From the NCBI RefSeq assembly GCF_004197395.1, contig NZ_SELS01000068.1, positions 1 through 38,650 of the forward strand: a stretch of DNA of 38,650 nucleotides. Direction: 5' to 3'. The notes under the pieces are model-generated. The model did not search any database, had not been told where the DNA came from, and was given only the letters and a program-made list of their open reading frames with translations. The translations under genes and the position numbers were made by a program. Shown here piece after piece: positions 31,627-38,650 of this stretch. Each line of letters begins with the position of its first letter. Position 1 is the first letter of the stretch. Origin of the DNA: Paraburkholderia sp. UYCP14C. Lineage in GTDB: Bacteria > Pseudomonadota > Gammaproteobacteria > Burkholderiales > Burkholderiaceae.

Positions 31627-34600
31627 ATGCATCTGCTGCGCACCACGCCGGGCGGCTTCGTCGACGATACCCAGGGCGTGATCCGCATCGATCAGCAGCC
31701 CGCCGAGATCGTCGTGCTCAGTTCCGCCGACACCACGCTGTCGCTGCTCGCGAGCGTGGTGCCGCGTCTCGGCGACGGCTTCCCGAGCGTGCGGCTCGCG
31801 AACGTCACCTATCTGCGTCAGCCGGCCTCGGTCGATTTCTATCTCGATGACGTGTTGCAGCACGCGCGCGTGGTCGTCGTCGATCATCTCGGCGGCGAAG
31901 CGTACTGGCCGTACGGCATCGAGCAGGTCGTCGCGCTCGCGCAGCGCAAACAACAAACGCTCGCGATGTTTTCCGGCGACCTGCAGGAAGACCCGAACCT
32001 GCTCGCGCGCAGCACCGCGAGCCCGGAGTTATGCCAGAAGTTGTGGCGCTATCTGCGCGAGGGCGGTCCGCAGAATGCCGAGGCGTTTTTGCGCTGCATC
32101 GCGCATCGCGCGCTCGGCTGGGGGCGCGAACCCGAGCCGCCGCGCGCGTTGCCGGCGGCGTCGCTGTATCACCCCGAGCGCGATACGCCCACCGTCGCCG
32201 ACTGGCAGGCGCGTTGGCGGCAAGACGCGCCGGTCGTCGCGATCCTGTTCTACAAGGCGCATCTGCAGGCCGCCAATACCGCGGTGTTCGATGCGCTGAT
32301 CAACGCGCTCGAAGCGCAAGGGCTCAATCCGCTGCCGCTCGCGATCACGTCGTTGAAGGATGCGATGAGCCGGGATGTCGTGCAGTCGCTGTGTGCGCAA
32401 CATGGCGTCGCGCTGGTGCTGAACACGACCGCGTTCGCCGCGTCCGCGATCGACGACCCCGAGCCGCTCGCGCTCGCCGGCGACGCGCCGGTGTTCCAGG
32501 TGATCCTGAGCGGCGGCAATCGCGAAGACTGGCTGAAGGACAACCACGGTCTCAACTCGCGCGACATCGCGATGCATATCGCGCTGCCCGAAGTGGACGG
32601 GCGCATCATCACGCGCGCGATCAGTTTCAAGGGGCTCGCATATCGCTGTACGCATACGCAGGTCGACGTGGTCCGCTATCAGCCCGACCTCGAACGGGTG
32701 AGCTTTCTCGCCGAGCTGAGCCGGCGCTGGTGCCGTCTGCGTTCGCCCGATAACGCCGACAAGAAAATCGCGTTGATTCTCGCCAACTATCCGATGAGCG
32801 AAGGGCGCATCGGCAATGGCGTGGGGCTCGATACGCCGGCGTCGGTGGTCGGCATTCTGTCGATGCTGCGCGCTGAGGGCTATCGTGTCGGCGACTTGCC
32901 CGACGACGGCGACGCGTTGTTGAACCGGCTGACCGAAGGCGTGACCAACGATCCCGTGGTCCGCGATCTGCGTCCAGCCCTGCAAAGCCTCGCACTCGAC
33001 GACTACCGCGCACATTTCGACGCGTTGCCGGCGAGCGTGCGCGATGCGTTGAATGCGCGCTGGGGCAAGCCCGAGCAGGACCCGACGCTGCGGCGCGGCC
33101 GCTTCATGATCGCTGGCTGGCGCTGCGGGCAGGTGTTCGTCGGCATTCAGCCTGCGCGTTCGCGCGAGCAAGGCGACTACGCGAGCTATCACGATGCGGA
33201 GCTCGTCCCGCCGCACGCCTACCTCGCGTTCTATTTCTGGCTGCGCCATCAGTTCGGTATCGACGCGGTCGTGCACGTCGGCAAGCACGGCAACCTGGAA
33301 TGGCTGCCTGGCAAGAGCGTGGCGTTGAGCGACGTGTGCTGGCCCGATCTGATTCTCGGGCCGATGCCGCATCTGTATCCGTTCATCGTCAACGATCCGG
33401 GCGAGGGCAGCCAGGCGAAGCGGCGCGCGCAGGCGGTGATCGTCGATCATCTGATGCCGCCGCTTACCCGTGCCGAGAACTATGGGCCGCTGCAGGATCT
33501 GGAGCGCCAGGTCGACGAATACTACGAAGCGTTGATGGTCGATTCGCGTCGCGCGAAGCTGCTGCGTCGCACGATTCTGACGACGATCGTCGAGCATCGG
33601 CTGCACGAAGAGCTGAGTCTCGCGGCGCCGAGCGGACAGGACGATGAAGATGCGCTGCTCACGCGCGTCGACGCGTGGCTGTGCGAGTTGAAGGAAGCGC
33701 AGATTCGCGATGGCCTGCATACGTTCGGGCAGTCGCCGCGCGGCGTGCAGCGGCGCGATACGCTGCTCGCGCTCGGGCGCTTTCCGATCGGCGATGGACA
33801 GGGCGGCAACGCGGGTCTCGTCGACGCGCTGGCGCGCGATCTGCGCATCGACCATCTGTTCGATCCGTTGAGCGTGGATTGGGCCGCCGTATGGGACGGC
33901 CCGCGTCCCGACCTATTGCTGCGGTTCAGCGACGCACCGTGGCGACATTACGGCGATACGCGCGAGCGCTTGGAATTGCTCGCTGGCGAGTTGTTGCGCG
34001 GCGTCTGCGGTGTCGATTGCGACGACGCGGATCGTTCGCAAGCCGTCCCCGTAGCCGACCAAGGTCTGCCGCAAACGGCCCAGGTGATCGCACGCCTGCG
34101 CGACGACGTACTGCCGCGCCTCGACGCCTGCGGCCCGCAGGAAATGACGCAACTGAAGCGCGGCCTCGAAGGACGTTTCGTGCCGCCGGGGCCGAGCGGC
34201 TCGCCGTCGCGCGGGCGGCCCGACGTGCTGCCCACCGGCCGCAACTTCTATTCGGTCGACACGCGCGCGGTGCCGACGCAAGCCGCGTGGGCACTCGGCC
34301 TGAAATCGGCGCAGCAACTGATCGAGCGGCATCTGCAGGAGCACGGCGACTATCCGCGCGCGATCGGCCTGTCGGTCTGGGGCACCGCGACGATGCGCAC
34401 CGGCGGCGACGATATCGCGCAGGCGCTCGCGCTGCTCGGCGTGCGGCCGAAATGGGCGCCGGGCAGCCATCGCGTGACGGACTTCGAGATTATGCCGATC
34501 GAGGCGTTCGACCGGCCGCGGATCGACGTCACGTTGCGCGTATCCGGCTTCTTTCGCGATGCGTTCGCGAACGTGATGCATCTGTTCGATGCGGCCGTGC

Positions 34601-35445
34601 AAGCCGTTGCCGAACTCGACGAGCCCGCGGAGCTGAATCCGATTCGCGCACGCGTGCAGCGCGAACGCGATGCGTTGATCGCGCGGGGCATGGACCCGGT
34701 CGAGGCGCGCAAGCGCGCCGGCTGGCGCGTGTTCAGCGCGCGGCCCGGCGCGTACGGTGTGGGTCTGCAGCAGATGATCGACTCGCGTCAATGGCAGACC
34801 GACGCCGATCTCGCGAACGCGTATCAGGCATGGGGCGGCTATGCGTACGCGCAGAAGAGCGCGGGCGAGGAGGCGCATCAGGCGTTTGGCGCGCGCCTCG
34901 CGGCGATGGATGTCGTGCTGCAGAACCAGGACAACCGCGAGCACGATGTGCTCGATTCGAACGACTACTACCAGTTTCAGGGCGGTATGGTGGCGGCGGT
35001 GCGGCATCTGGCGGGTCAGCAGCCGCGCGTCTATCACGCCGACCACAGCAATCCGGCCGCGCCGCGCGTGCGCACGCTGCATGAGGAGATCGCGCGCGTG
35101 ATCCGCTCGCGCGTGGTCAATCCGAAATGGCTCGACGGCGTGAAGCGCCACGGCTACAAGGGCGCGGCCGAGATCGCCGCGACCGTGGACTACCTGTATG
35201 GCTACGACGCGACCGCGCGCGTGATCGCGGATCATCAATATGCGCTGGTCGCCGATGCTTATCTGAACGACGCCGATACCCGCGAGTTCATGCAACGGCA
35301 CAACCCCCATGCGCTGCATTCGATCTGCGAGCGTTTGCTCGAAGCGATGCAGCGTGGTCTGTGGCAGCAGCCGGGCGACTATCGCGCGCAGGTGGAAACG
35401 CATCTGCTCGCGAGCGAACAGCAGATCGAAGGAAGACAAACATGA
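31627..35445 (+). CDS. cobN: Cobaltochelatase subunit CobN
   Basis: A 1272-residue protein, the large porphyrin-binding subunit of the aerobic cobalt chelatase that inserts Co2+ into hydrogenobyrinic acid a,c-diamide with ATP hydrolysis by its AAA+ partners. The length matches CobN (about 1250-1300), and the CobN/BchH blocks are clear: VVAILFYKAHLQAANTAVFD, IALILANYPMSEGRIGNGVG, DAVVHVGKHGNLEWLPGKSV, RNFYSVDTRAVPTQAAWALG, IGLSVWGTATMRTGGDDIAQ, and DVTLRVSGFFRDAFANVMHL. The start at 31627 has a weak ribosome site. Its stop overlaps the next start (ATGA), so the ATPase subunit is translationally coupled. No frameshift or damage is seen. Confidence 0.96.
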   Translation: MHLLRTTPGGFVDDTQGVIRIDQQPAEIVVLSSADTTLSLLASVVPRLGDGFPSVRLANVTYLRQPASVDFYLDDVLQHARVVVVDHLGGEAYWPYGIEQVVALAQRKQQTLAMFSGDLQEDPNLLARSTASPELCQKLWRYLREGGPQNAEAFLRCIAHRALGWGREPEPPRALPAASLYHPERDTPTVADWQARWRQDAPVVAILFYKAHLQAANTAVFDALINALEAQGLNPLPLAITSLKDAMSRDVVQSLCAQHGVALVLNTTAFAASAIDDPEPLALAGDAPVFQVILSGGNREDWLKDNHGLNSRDIAMHIALPEVDGRIITRAISFKGLAYRCTHTQVDVVRYQPDLERVSFLAELSRRWCRLRSPDNADKKIALILANYPMSEGRIGNGVGLDTPASVVGILSMLRAEGYRVGDLPDDGDALLNRLTEGVTNDPVVRDLRPALQSLALDDYRAHFDALPASVRDALNARWGKPEQDPTLRRGRFMIAGWRCGQVFVGIQPARSREQGDYASYHDAELVPPHAYLAFYFWLRHQFGIDAVVHVGKHGNLEWLPGKSVALSDVCWPDLILGPMPHLYPFIVNDPGEGSQAKRRAQAVIVDHLMPPLTRAENYGPLQDLERQVDEYYEALMVDSRRAKLLRRTILTTIVEHRLHEELSLAAPSGQDDEDALLTRVDAWLCELKEAQIRDGLHTFGQSPRGVQRRDTLLALGRFPIGDGQGGNAGLVDALARDLRIDHLFDPLSVDWAAVWDGPRPDLLLRFSDAPWRHYGDTRERLELLAGELLRGVCGVDCDDADRSQAVPVADQGLPQTAQVIARLRDDVLPRLDACGPQEMTQLKRGLEGRFVPPGPSGSPSRGRPDVLPTGRNFYSVDTRAVPTQAAWALGLKSAQQLIERHLQEHGDYPRAIGLSVWGTATMRTGGDDIAQALALLGVRPKWAPGSHRVTDFEIMPIEAFDRPRIDVTLRVSGFFRDAFANVMHLFDAAVQAVAELDEPAELNPIRARVQRERDALIARGMDPVEARKRAGWRVFSARPGAYGVGLQQMIDSRQWQTDADLANAYQAWGGYAYAQKSAGEEAHQAFGARLAAMDVVLQNQDNREHDVLDSNDYYQFQGGMVAAVRHLAGQQPRVYHADHSNPAAPRVRTLHEEIARVIRSRVVNPKWLDGVKRHGYKGAAEIAATVDYLYGYDATARVIADHQYALVADAYLNDADTREFMQRHNPHALHSICERLLEAMQRGLWQQPGDYRAQVETHLLASEQQIEGRQT

Positions 35446-36542
35446 ATGGAGCGATGCGAGGAACGGACGACCTGGGTAGCGCAGCCTCGGCATCGGGCGC
35501 GGCGGCGCGGCCGGTTTTTCCGTTTGCGGCGCTGATCGGCCAGGCCTCGTTGCAGCAGGCGCTGGTGCTCGCGGCGATCGATCCGGGCCTGGGTGGCGTA
35601 TTGATCAGCGGACCGCGTGGCACCGCGAAGTCGACCGCCGCACGCGCGCTCGCCGAACTGCTGCCGGAAGGACAGCTCGTGAATCTGCCGCTTGGCGCGA
35701 GCGAGGATCGGCTGATTGGCACGCTCGATATCGAAACCGTGTTGCGCGACGGCTCGGTGCGCTTCTCGCCGGGGTTGCTCGCGAAGGCGCATCGGGGTGT
35801 GCTGTACGTCGACGAAGTCAATCTGCTGCCCGATGCGCTCGTCGATGCGTTGCTCGATGCGGCGGCGAGCGGCGTGAATACCGTCGAACGCGATGGCGTA
35901 TCGCATAGTCATGACGCGAGCTTCGTGCTGATCGGCACGATGAATCCCGAAGAGGGCGAGTTGCGGCCGCAACTGATCGACCGCTTCGGTCTGATGGTGG
36001 AGTTGCAGAACGCGTTCGAGCCGCAGGTGCGGCAGGCGATCGTCAAAGCGCGCTTTGCGTTCGATCTCGATGCCGCTGGGTTTCGTGCTGCCTATGCGGA
36101 GCAGCAGGCTTCATACGTGCGGCGAATTCACTCGGCGCGCGCGGCGCTGCCGCTGCTGTCGTTCGATGACACCGTTCATGCGCGCGTGAGCGCGCTGTGC
36201 ATCGACGCGGCCGTCGACGGCCTGCGCGCCGATCTCGTGATGCTGCGCGCGGCGCGCGCGCTGGCCGCGTTCGAACAGGCGGACGCTGTGACGGTGGGCC
36301 ATGTGGAGCGCGTTGCCGATGCAGTGCTGCTTCATCGGCGGCGACAGCGTGATTCGCAGCATGCGAATCAGCGCCCGTCGGAAAGCGAGGCGCGGCCACG
36401 GGACGTCGCTGGCGATGCGTCTGGCCCTGCGGCTGCATCCACCTCATCTTCCGCCGACACCGACTGGGGCTACCTGCCTCCTGAGCCGGCCCCGGCTGTG
36501 CCCGTCAAGGGCGTCATTCCGCTCGACCCAAAAAAACGCTGA
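35442..36542 (+). CDS. chlI: ChlI-like AAA+ ATPase subunit of the cobalt chelatase (0-frame product)
   Basis: A 366-residue AAA+ protein of the magnesium-chelatase ChlI/BchI family, here the likely motor for CobN in place of CobS. Walker A GPRGTAKST (57-65), Walker B GVLYVDEVNLL (about 121-131), LIGTMNPEEGELRPQLIDRF (sensor 1 and Arg finger region) and the helical lid with LRADLVMLRAARALAAFEQA are complete. The last 55 residues form a Ser/Pro/Ala/Asp-rich linker like that joining the AAA+ and VWA parts of ChlD. The frame ends AAA AAA CGC TGA; the seven-A run and the hairpin after the stop suggest that part of the ribosomes shift to -1 and read on into the VWA domain, giving a 590-residue product. 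GAAGGAAG precedes the ATG at 35442. Confidence 0.9.
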   Translation: MNGAMRGTDDLGSAASASGAAARPVFPFAALIGQASLQQALVLAAIDPGLGGVLISGPRGTAKSTAARALAELLPEGQLVNLPLGASEDRLIGTLDIETVLRDGSVRFSPGLLAKAHRGVLYVDEVNLLPDALVDALLDAAASGVNTVERDGVSHSHDASFVLIGTMNPEEGELRPQLIDRFGLMVELQNAFEPQVRQAIVKARFAFDLDAAGFRAAYAEQQASYVRRIHSARAALPLLSFDDTVHARVSALCIDAAVDGLRADLVMLRAARALAAFEQADAVTVGHVERVADAVLLHRRRQRDSQHANQRPSESEARPRDVAGDASGPAAASTSSSADTDWGYLPPEPAPAVPVKGVIPLDPKKR

Positions 36543-36590
36543 GCCATCGGAAAGGCGCCGCCGCTGACTCGCGCAGCGGTTTTCGATGGC
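36530..36590 (+). other. Programmed -1 ribosomal frameshift signal (candidate)
   Basis: Slippery heptamer A AAA AAA (36530-36536), in the correct phase of the ATPase frame (CCA AAA AAA CGC TGA). Six bases later starts a stem: GCCATCG (36543-36549) pairs with CGATGGC (36584-36590), GAAA (36550-36553) with TTTT (36580-36583, one G-T wobble), and directly stacked on it CCGCTG (36561-36566) with CAGCGG (36574-36579), loop of 7, plus a 7-base bulge on the 5' side (36554-36560). An AAGGG at 36507-36511 could act as the upstream Shine-Dalgarno-like stimulator, though 18 bases is far. The -1 frame has no stop from here to 37211. Confidence 0.8.
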
Positions 36591-36598
36591 GGCAAGGC

Positions 36599-37213
36599 GT
36601 GGGGGCGGGATCGCGTGACACGTCGCGCGGCGAACCGGGCAGGCGCATTGCATGGCCGCCGACACTCGCCGCGATGCGCGAGCGCACGCTGGGTCGAGAG
36701 CATTTGCGCTTCGTGCGCGAAATGCCGCGCGGCGGCGTGCTGCATTGCTTCGTGCTCGATTGCTCCGGGTCGATGCTGGCGGGCCAGCGCCTCGCGCTCG
36801 CAAAGGGTCTATTGACTGCCTTGTTCGATCATGCGAGTGCGATGCGCGCCGAGGCTGCGTTGATCTGCTTCGGCGGTGCGGGCGCGGACGTACGTTTCGG
36901 CCCCGCGGTGCCGCGCTGGTGGAACGAGCGATGGCTCGCGCCCGTGGGCGGAGGCGGCGGCTCGCCGCTCGCGTCGGGCGTGCGCCGCGCCGCGCAACTG
37001 CTCGAACTCAGCGCGCGCCGACGGCCGGCCCAGCAGCGCTGGTTATGGATTCTGACCGACGGCCGCACGCGCGACGAGCCCGCTCGGCCGGGCGGTGCCG
37101 ATGAAGTCGTGTTCGTCGATTTCGAGCGTGGCGCGATACGGCTCGGCCGCTGCGAAGTGCTCGCCGATGCGTGGGGCGCGCGGCACCTGACGCCGGAAGA
37201 GTTGATCGGCTGA
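36599..37213 (+). CDS. chlD: VWA-domain (ChlD-like) part of the cobalt chelatase, probably made by -1 frameshift
   Basis: The reading frame encodes a von Willebrand A domain with an intact MIDAS motif (LHCFVLDCSGSMLAGQRLAL, Asp-x-Ser-x-Ser), LICFGGAGADVRFGPAVPRW, GGGGGSPLASGVRRAAQLLE and RWLWILTDGR, as in ChlD/CobT subunits. As a separate gene the first possible start is GTG at 36599, only one base after AAGG, or ATG at 36674, with no ribosome site. The frame is open upstream and is exactly -1 to the ChlI-like frame, entering it at the slippery A run (36536). So I think this is the 3' part of one chlD gene: 365 codons in frame 0 plus 225 sense codons in frame -1 give a 590-residue ChlD. The alternative is a sequencing or mutational frameshift, or a poorly translated separate gene. 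Confidence 0.8.
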   Translation: MGAGSRDTSRGEPGRRIAWPPTLAAMRERTLGREHLRFVREMPRGGVLHCFVLDCSGSMLAGQRLALAKGLLTALFDHASAMRAEAALICFGGAGADVRFGPAVPRWWNERWLAPVGGGGGSPLASGVRRAAQLLELSARRRPAQQRWLWILTDGRTRDEPARPGGADEVVFVDFERGAIRLGRCEVLADAWGARHLTPEELIG

Positions 37214-37217
37214 TCGA

Positions 37218-37252
37218 TGTGTAGGCAGCGAGGTCGGCCTGCTGCGTACACA
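37218..37252. terminator. Large hairpin between convergent chlD and PilZ genes
   Basis: TGTGTA-G-GCAGC (37218-37229) faces GCTGC-G-TACACA (37241-37252), 11 of 12 pairs, and AGG/CCT inside closes the loop to TCGG. It lies 5 bases after the chlD stop and 27 bases from the PilZ stop. Without a U-run on either side, it may still end or protect both messages. Confidence 0.5.
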
Positions 37253-37278
37253 CGCGCGTTGCTTCCAAGCCGTAGCGC

Positions 37279-38223
37279 TTATTTCAGGCCGTTGGACCAG
37301 TGCTGCACATCCTCCTGACGGTCAAACACGAACACCTTCATCGCCATCTGTTGAGCGGTATCGAGCTGATCCAGTTCGAGCCCATGCATGGACGGCTCGC
37401 CGGGCGTTTTGCCCTTCTGAATGTTGCGGATCACGGCCGTCGTGTCGATCTGCGCATCGTATTCGGCGGATTTCAGCCGGAACGCGATGCGCAGCCGCTC
37501 GCCGATCTCGCCCAGTGTCCATGCCGCACTCAACGACATGCCGAGCGCGCTGATGCCCTTCGCGAGTCCGAGACCTTCATAAGTGTCGCCACTTTCGCCG
37601 ATGCCGAACCGCACGGGCAGGTGCGCATGGACGCGGATCGATTTGCGCTCACGGAGCCGGCGGACCACGCCAGGCTTCGACAACACGACATAGTCGAACG
37701 GCATGCGGCAGACCGCTTCGACCGTGCAGACGAAACGGAACACGGCCTGACTCGCGATCGCAACGATCTCGACGTTCTCGCCGGGCGTGAGCGGCAGCGG
37801 TTGGCCCTGCTGCATCGGCGGCGTAACGAACAGCGCATGATTCGGCGCGAAACCGATGATGCGGCAAGGGTGCATCGGCGCGCCGCTGCCGAGTTGCGAA
37901 CGCATGCCGATCAATGCGCCGATTTCGAGGTGCATGTCCTTGAGCGTCAGCTCACCGGCCGGGTCAGGCTGGACGGTGGGCGCAGACGGTTGTGGTGCGC
38001 CGATGCCGAGCAGGTCGCCGCGTTGGGGGTGGAAGTGTTGGAAAAGGAAGGCGCGCTCGTCGGTCGTCGCGAGCGTCGTGGCGCCGGCGAAGAGCAGCGT
38101 GCCGTCGGCGTCGACGATGGGCCATGGGAGCGGCGTGCCTACTGGCACCATTTGTGGCTCGAGCGCCGCTGATGGAGCGGCGGGCCGGGTTTCCTCGACG
38201 TGTGCGTCGACGGGATTGTCCAT
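37279..38223 (-). CDS. PilZ-domain protein, YcgR-like flagellar brake family
   Basis: A 314-residue cytoplasmic protein. A Pro/Glu-rich N-terminus (1-35) precedes a YcgR-N-like beta domain (about 90-190; LTLKDMHLEIGALIGMRSQL, IIGFAPNHALFVTPPMQQGQ, FRFVCTVEAVCRMPFDYVVL) and a PilZ domain (about 190-300). The first c-di-GMP motif RxxxR is present (RRLRERKSIRVHAHLPVRF), but the second, normally [D/N]xSxxG, reads GISALG here, losing the acidic/amide residue. YcgR proteins bind c-di-GMP and slow the flagellar motor; weaker or altered binding is possible here. The ATG at 38223 has no clear ribosome site. It stands alone between the cobalamin operon and the rRNA operon. Confidence 0.85.
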   Translation of the reverse strand: MDNPVDAHVEETRPAAPSAALEPQMVPVGTPLPWPIVDADGTLLFAGATTLATTDERAFLFQHFHPQRGDLLGIGAPQPSAPTVQPDPAGELTLKDMHLEIGALIGMRSQLGSGAPMHPCRIIGFAPNHALFVTPPMQQGQPLPLTPGENVEIVAIASQAVFRFVCTVEAVCRMPFDYVVLSKPGVVRRLRERKSIRVHAHLPVRFGIGESGDTYEGLGLAKGISALGMSLSAAWTLGEIGERLRIAFRLKSAEYDAQIDTTAVIRNIQKGKTPGEPSMHGLELDQLDTAQQMAMKVFVFDRQEDVQHWSNGLK

Positions 38224-38480
38224 AGTGTCGGCAGCTAATTTAAGTGGCGGGATAATCTGAATGACGGCGGGGAAGGGTAAAACTTTAATTTTGGGGAGCC
38301 GTGTTTTGATCGAGCTGTGACCGGACTGCTTTGTTTCGTCGGTGGCTGGATTTCATTGAATCGGATGACTAACTATTTTCACCTTCTTTTTGGTTTGGGC
38401 TGAGTTGAACTCTTTTGGAGGCTGTCGGCATGCGATTCAGATGACAGTCTTTGCTCCCAAAAGAAATTCGCAGAAGGGGC
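38224..38480. other. AT-rich intergenic region before the rRNA operon
   Basis: About 257 bases of low GC holding the unseen promoter of the PilZ gene (minus strand) and, close to 38450-38480, A-rich sequence that may serve as an UP element for the rRNA promoter. I see no gene here; an ORF at 38390 runs through the rRNA promoter and is not real. Confidence 0.5.
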
Positions 38481-38509
38481 TTGACGTGTTGTCGATGGCT
38501 CTCCATAAT
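38481..38509 (+). promoter_or_regulatory. Ribosomal RNA operon promoter
   Basis: TTGACG (38481-38486), exactly 17 bases, CATAAT (38504-38509), followed by CTCGTTTCTTTGCTGC, which matches my memory of rRNA leader starts in Burkholderia. The transcript should begin near 38516. Confidence 0.8.
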
Positions 38510-38515
38510 CTCGTT

Positions 38516-38650
38516 TCTTTGCTGCAGACGCAGCGACGCAAACGAAGCAGTGCCGGTGGTTGTGGTTCAGGCGCTGCGGGTTGGGCGGATCGATCTTTAA
38601 AAACTAACAGCCGATAAGTGTGGGCGCTTGATGCGGAATGCGGCGGCGGA
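38516..38650 (+). other. Leader of a 16S rRNA precursor with boxA-type antitermination site
   Basis: ATCTTTAAAAACTAACAG (38593-38610) followed by CCGATAAGTGTGGGCGCTTG (38611-38630) is the boxA-like leader that precedes 16S rRNA in Burkholderia-type genomes. The mature 16S gene is not inside the window; it should start a short way past 38650. Confidence 0.8.

Noticed and set aside
32029-35493. Two long minus-strand ORFs opposite cobN
   Set aside because: Antisense of CobN with Arg/His/Gln-rich translation; CobN is complete on the plus strand.
38390-38617. 75-codon plus-strand ORF near the right edge
   Set aside because: It spans the rRNA promoter and leader, so it is not a protein gene.

Overview
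The window looks like a chromosomal segment of a GC-rich betaproteobacterium, most likely Paraburkholderia or Burkholderia. The evidence is the base composition, two small DUF4148 secreted proteins (a family typical of Burkholderiaceae), a CobN-based cobalamin locus, and a right edge that carries the promoter and leader of a ribosomal RNA operon. I see no insertion sequence, prophage, integrase, CRISPR array or tRNA. Codon use is uniform apart from AT-rich intergenic stretches (about 4.9-5.2, 18.0-18.9 and 38.2-38.5 kb).

Layout, left to right. 1-3.1 kb: 5' part of an ABC-transporter substrate-binding protein gene (cut by the window edge), a divergent LysR regulator and a ChaA-type cation/proton antiporter. 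3.5-7.5 kb: BON-domain protein, Mpg-type 3-methyladenine DNA glycosylase, DUF4148 protein with a strong downstream terminator, a two-CBS-domain protein, GTP cyclohydrolase II (ribA) and a doubtful small ORF. 7.5-9.6 kb: divergent NmrA-like oxidoreductase and AraC regulator. 9.7-14.2 kb: an ECF sigma factor with two paralogous membrane anti-sigma-like proteins, a second DUF4148 protein, an SrpA-type membrane-anchored haem catalase and a cytochrome b561. Four copies of one promoter-like motif (GGAATA, 14-15 bases, GTGTTTGC or a close variant) stand before the transcription units here, so this looks like a compact self-contained regulon. 14.4-17.9 kb: a SWIM-finger SNF2 helicase. 17.9-18.9 kb: about 1 kb without a recognised protein gene, holding a small-RNA candidate that ends in an excellent terminator. 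19.0-24.4 kb: a signalling operon of OmpR-type response regulator, LysM/FecR periplasmic protein, CHASE2 histidine kinase and a DUF4136-like lipoprotein. 24.4-25.4 kb: a lone GDP-sugar reductase (rmd-like).

25.6-37.2 kb is a cobalamin locus built as two divergent operons, each headed by its own cobalamin riboswitch; the riboswitches sit back to back around a 115-base promoter region. The minus-strand operon runs cobA (with a CobE/CbiG-C domain fused to its end), cobO, cobB, bluB. The plus-strand operon runs cobW, cobN and a chlI/chlD-like chelatase gene. The ChlI-like ATPase reading frame ends in TGA right after a run of seven A, six bases later comes a 17-bp bulged stem-loop, and the -1 frame stays open straight into the VWA (ChlD) domain. 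This is a textbook programmed -1 frameshift layout that would let one gene make both the small and the large ATPase subunits working with CobN.

37.3-38.2 kb encodes a PilZ (YcgR-like) protein with a degenerate second c-di-GMP motif. 38.48-38.65 kb holds a consensus rRNA promoter and a boxA-type leader, so a 16S rRNA gene should start just past the window.
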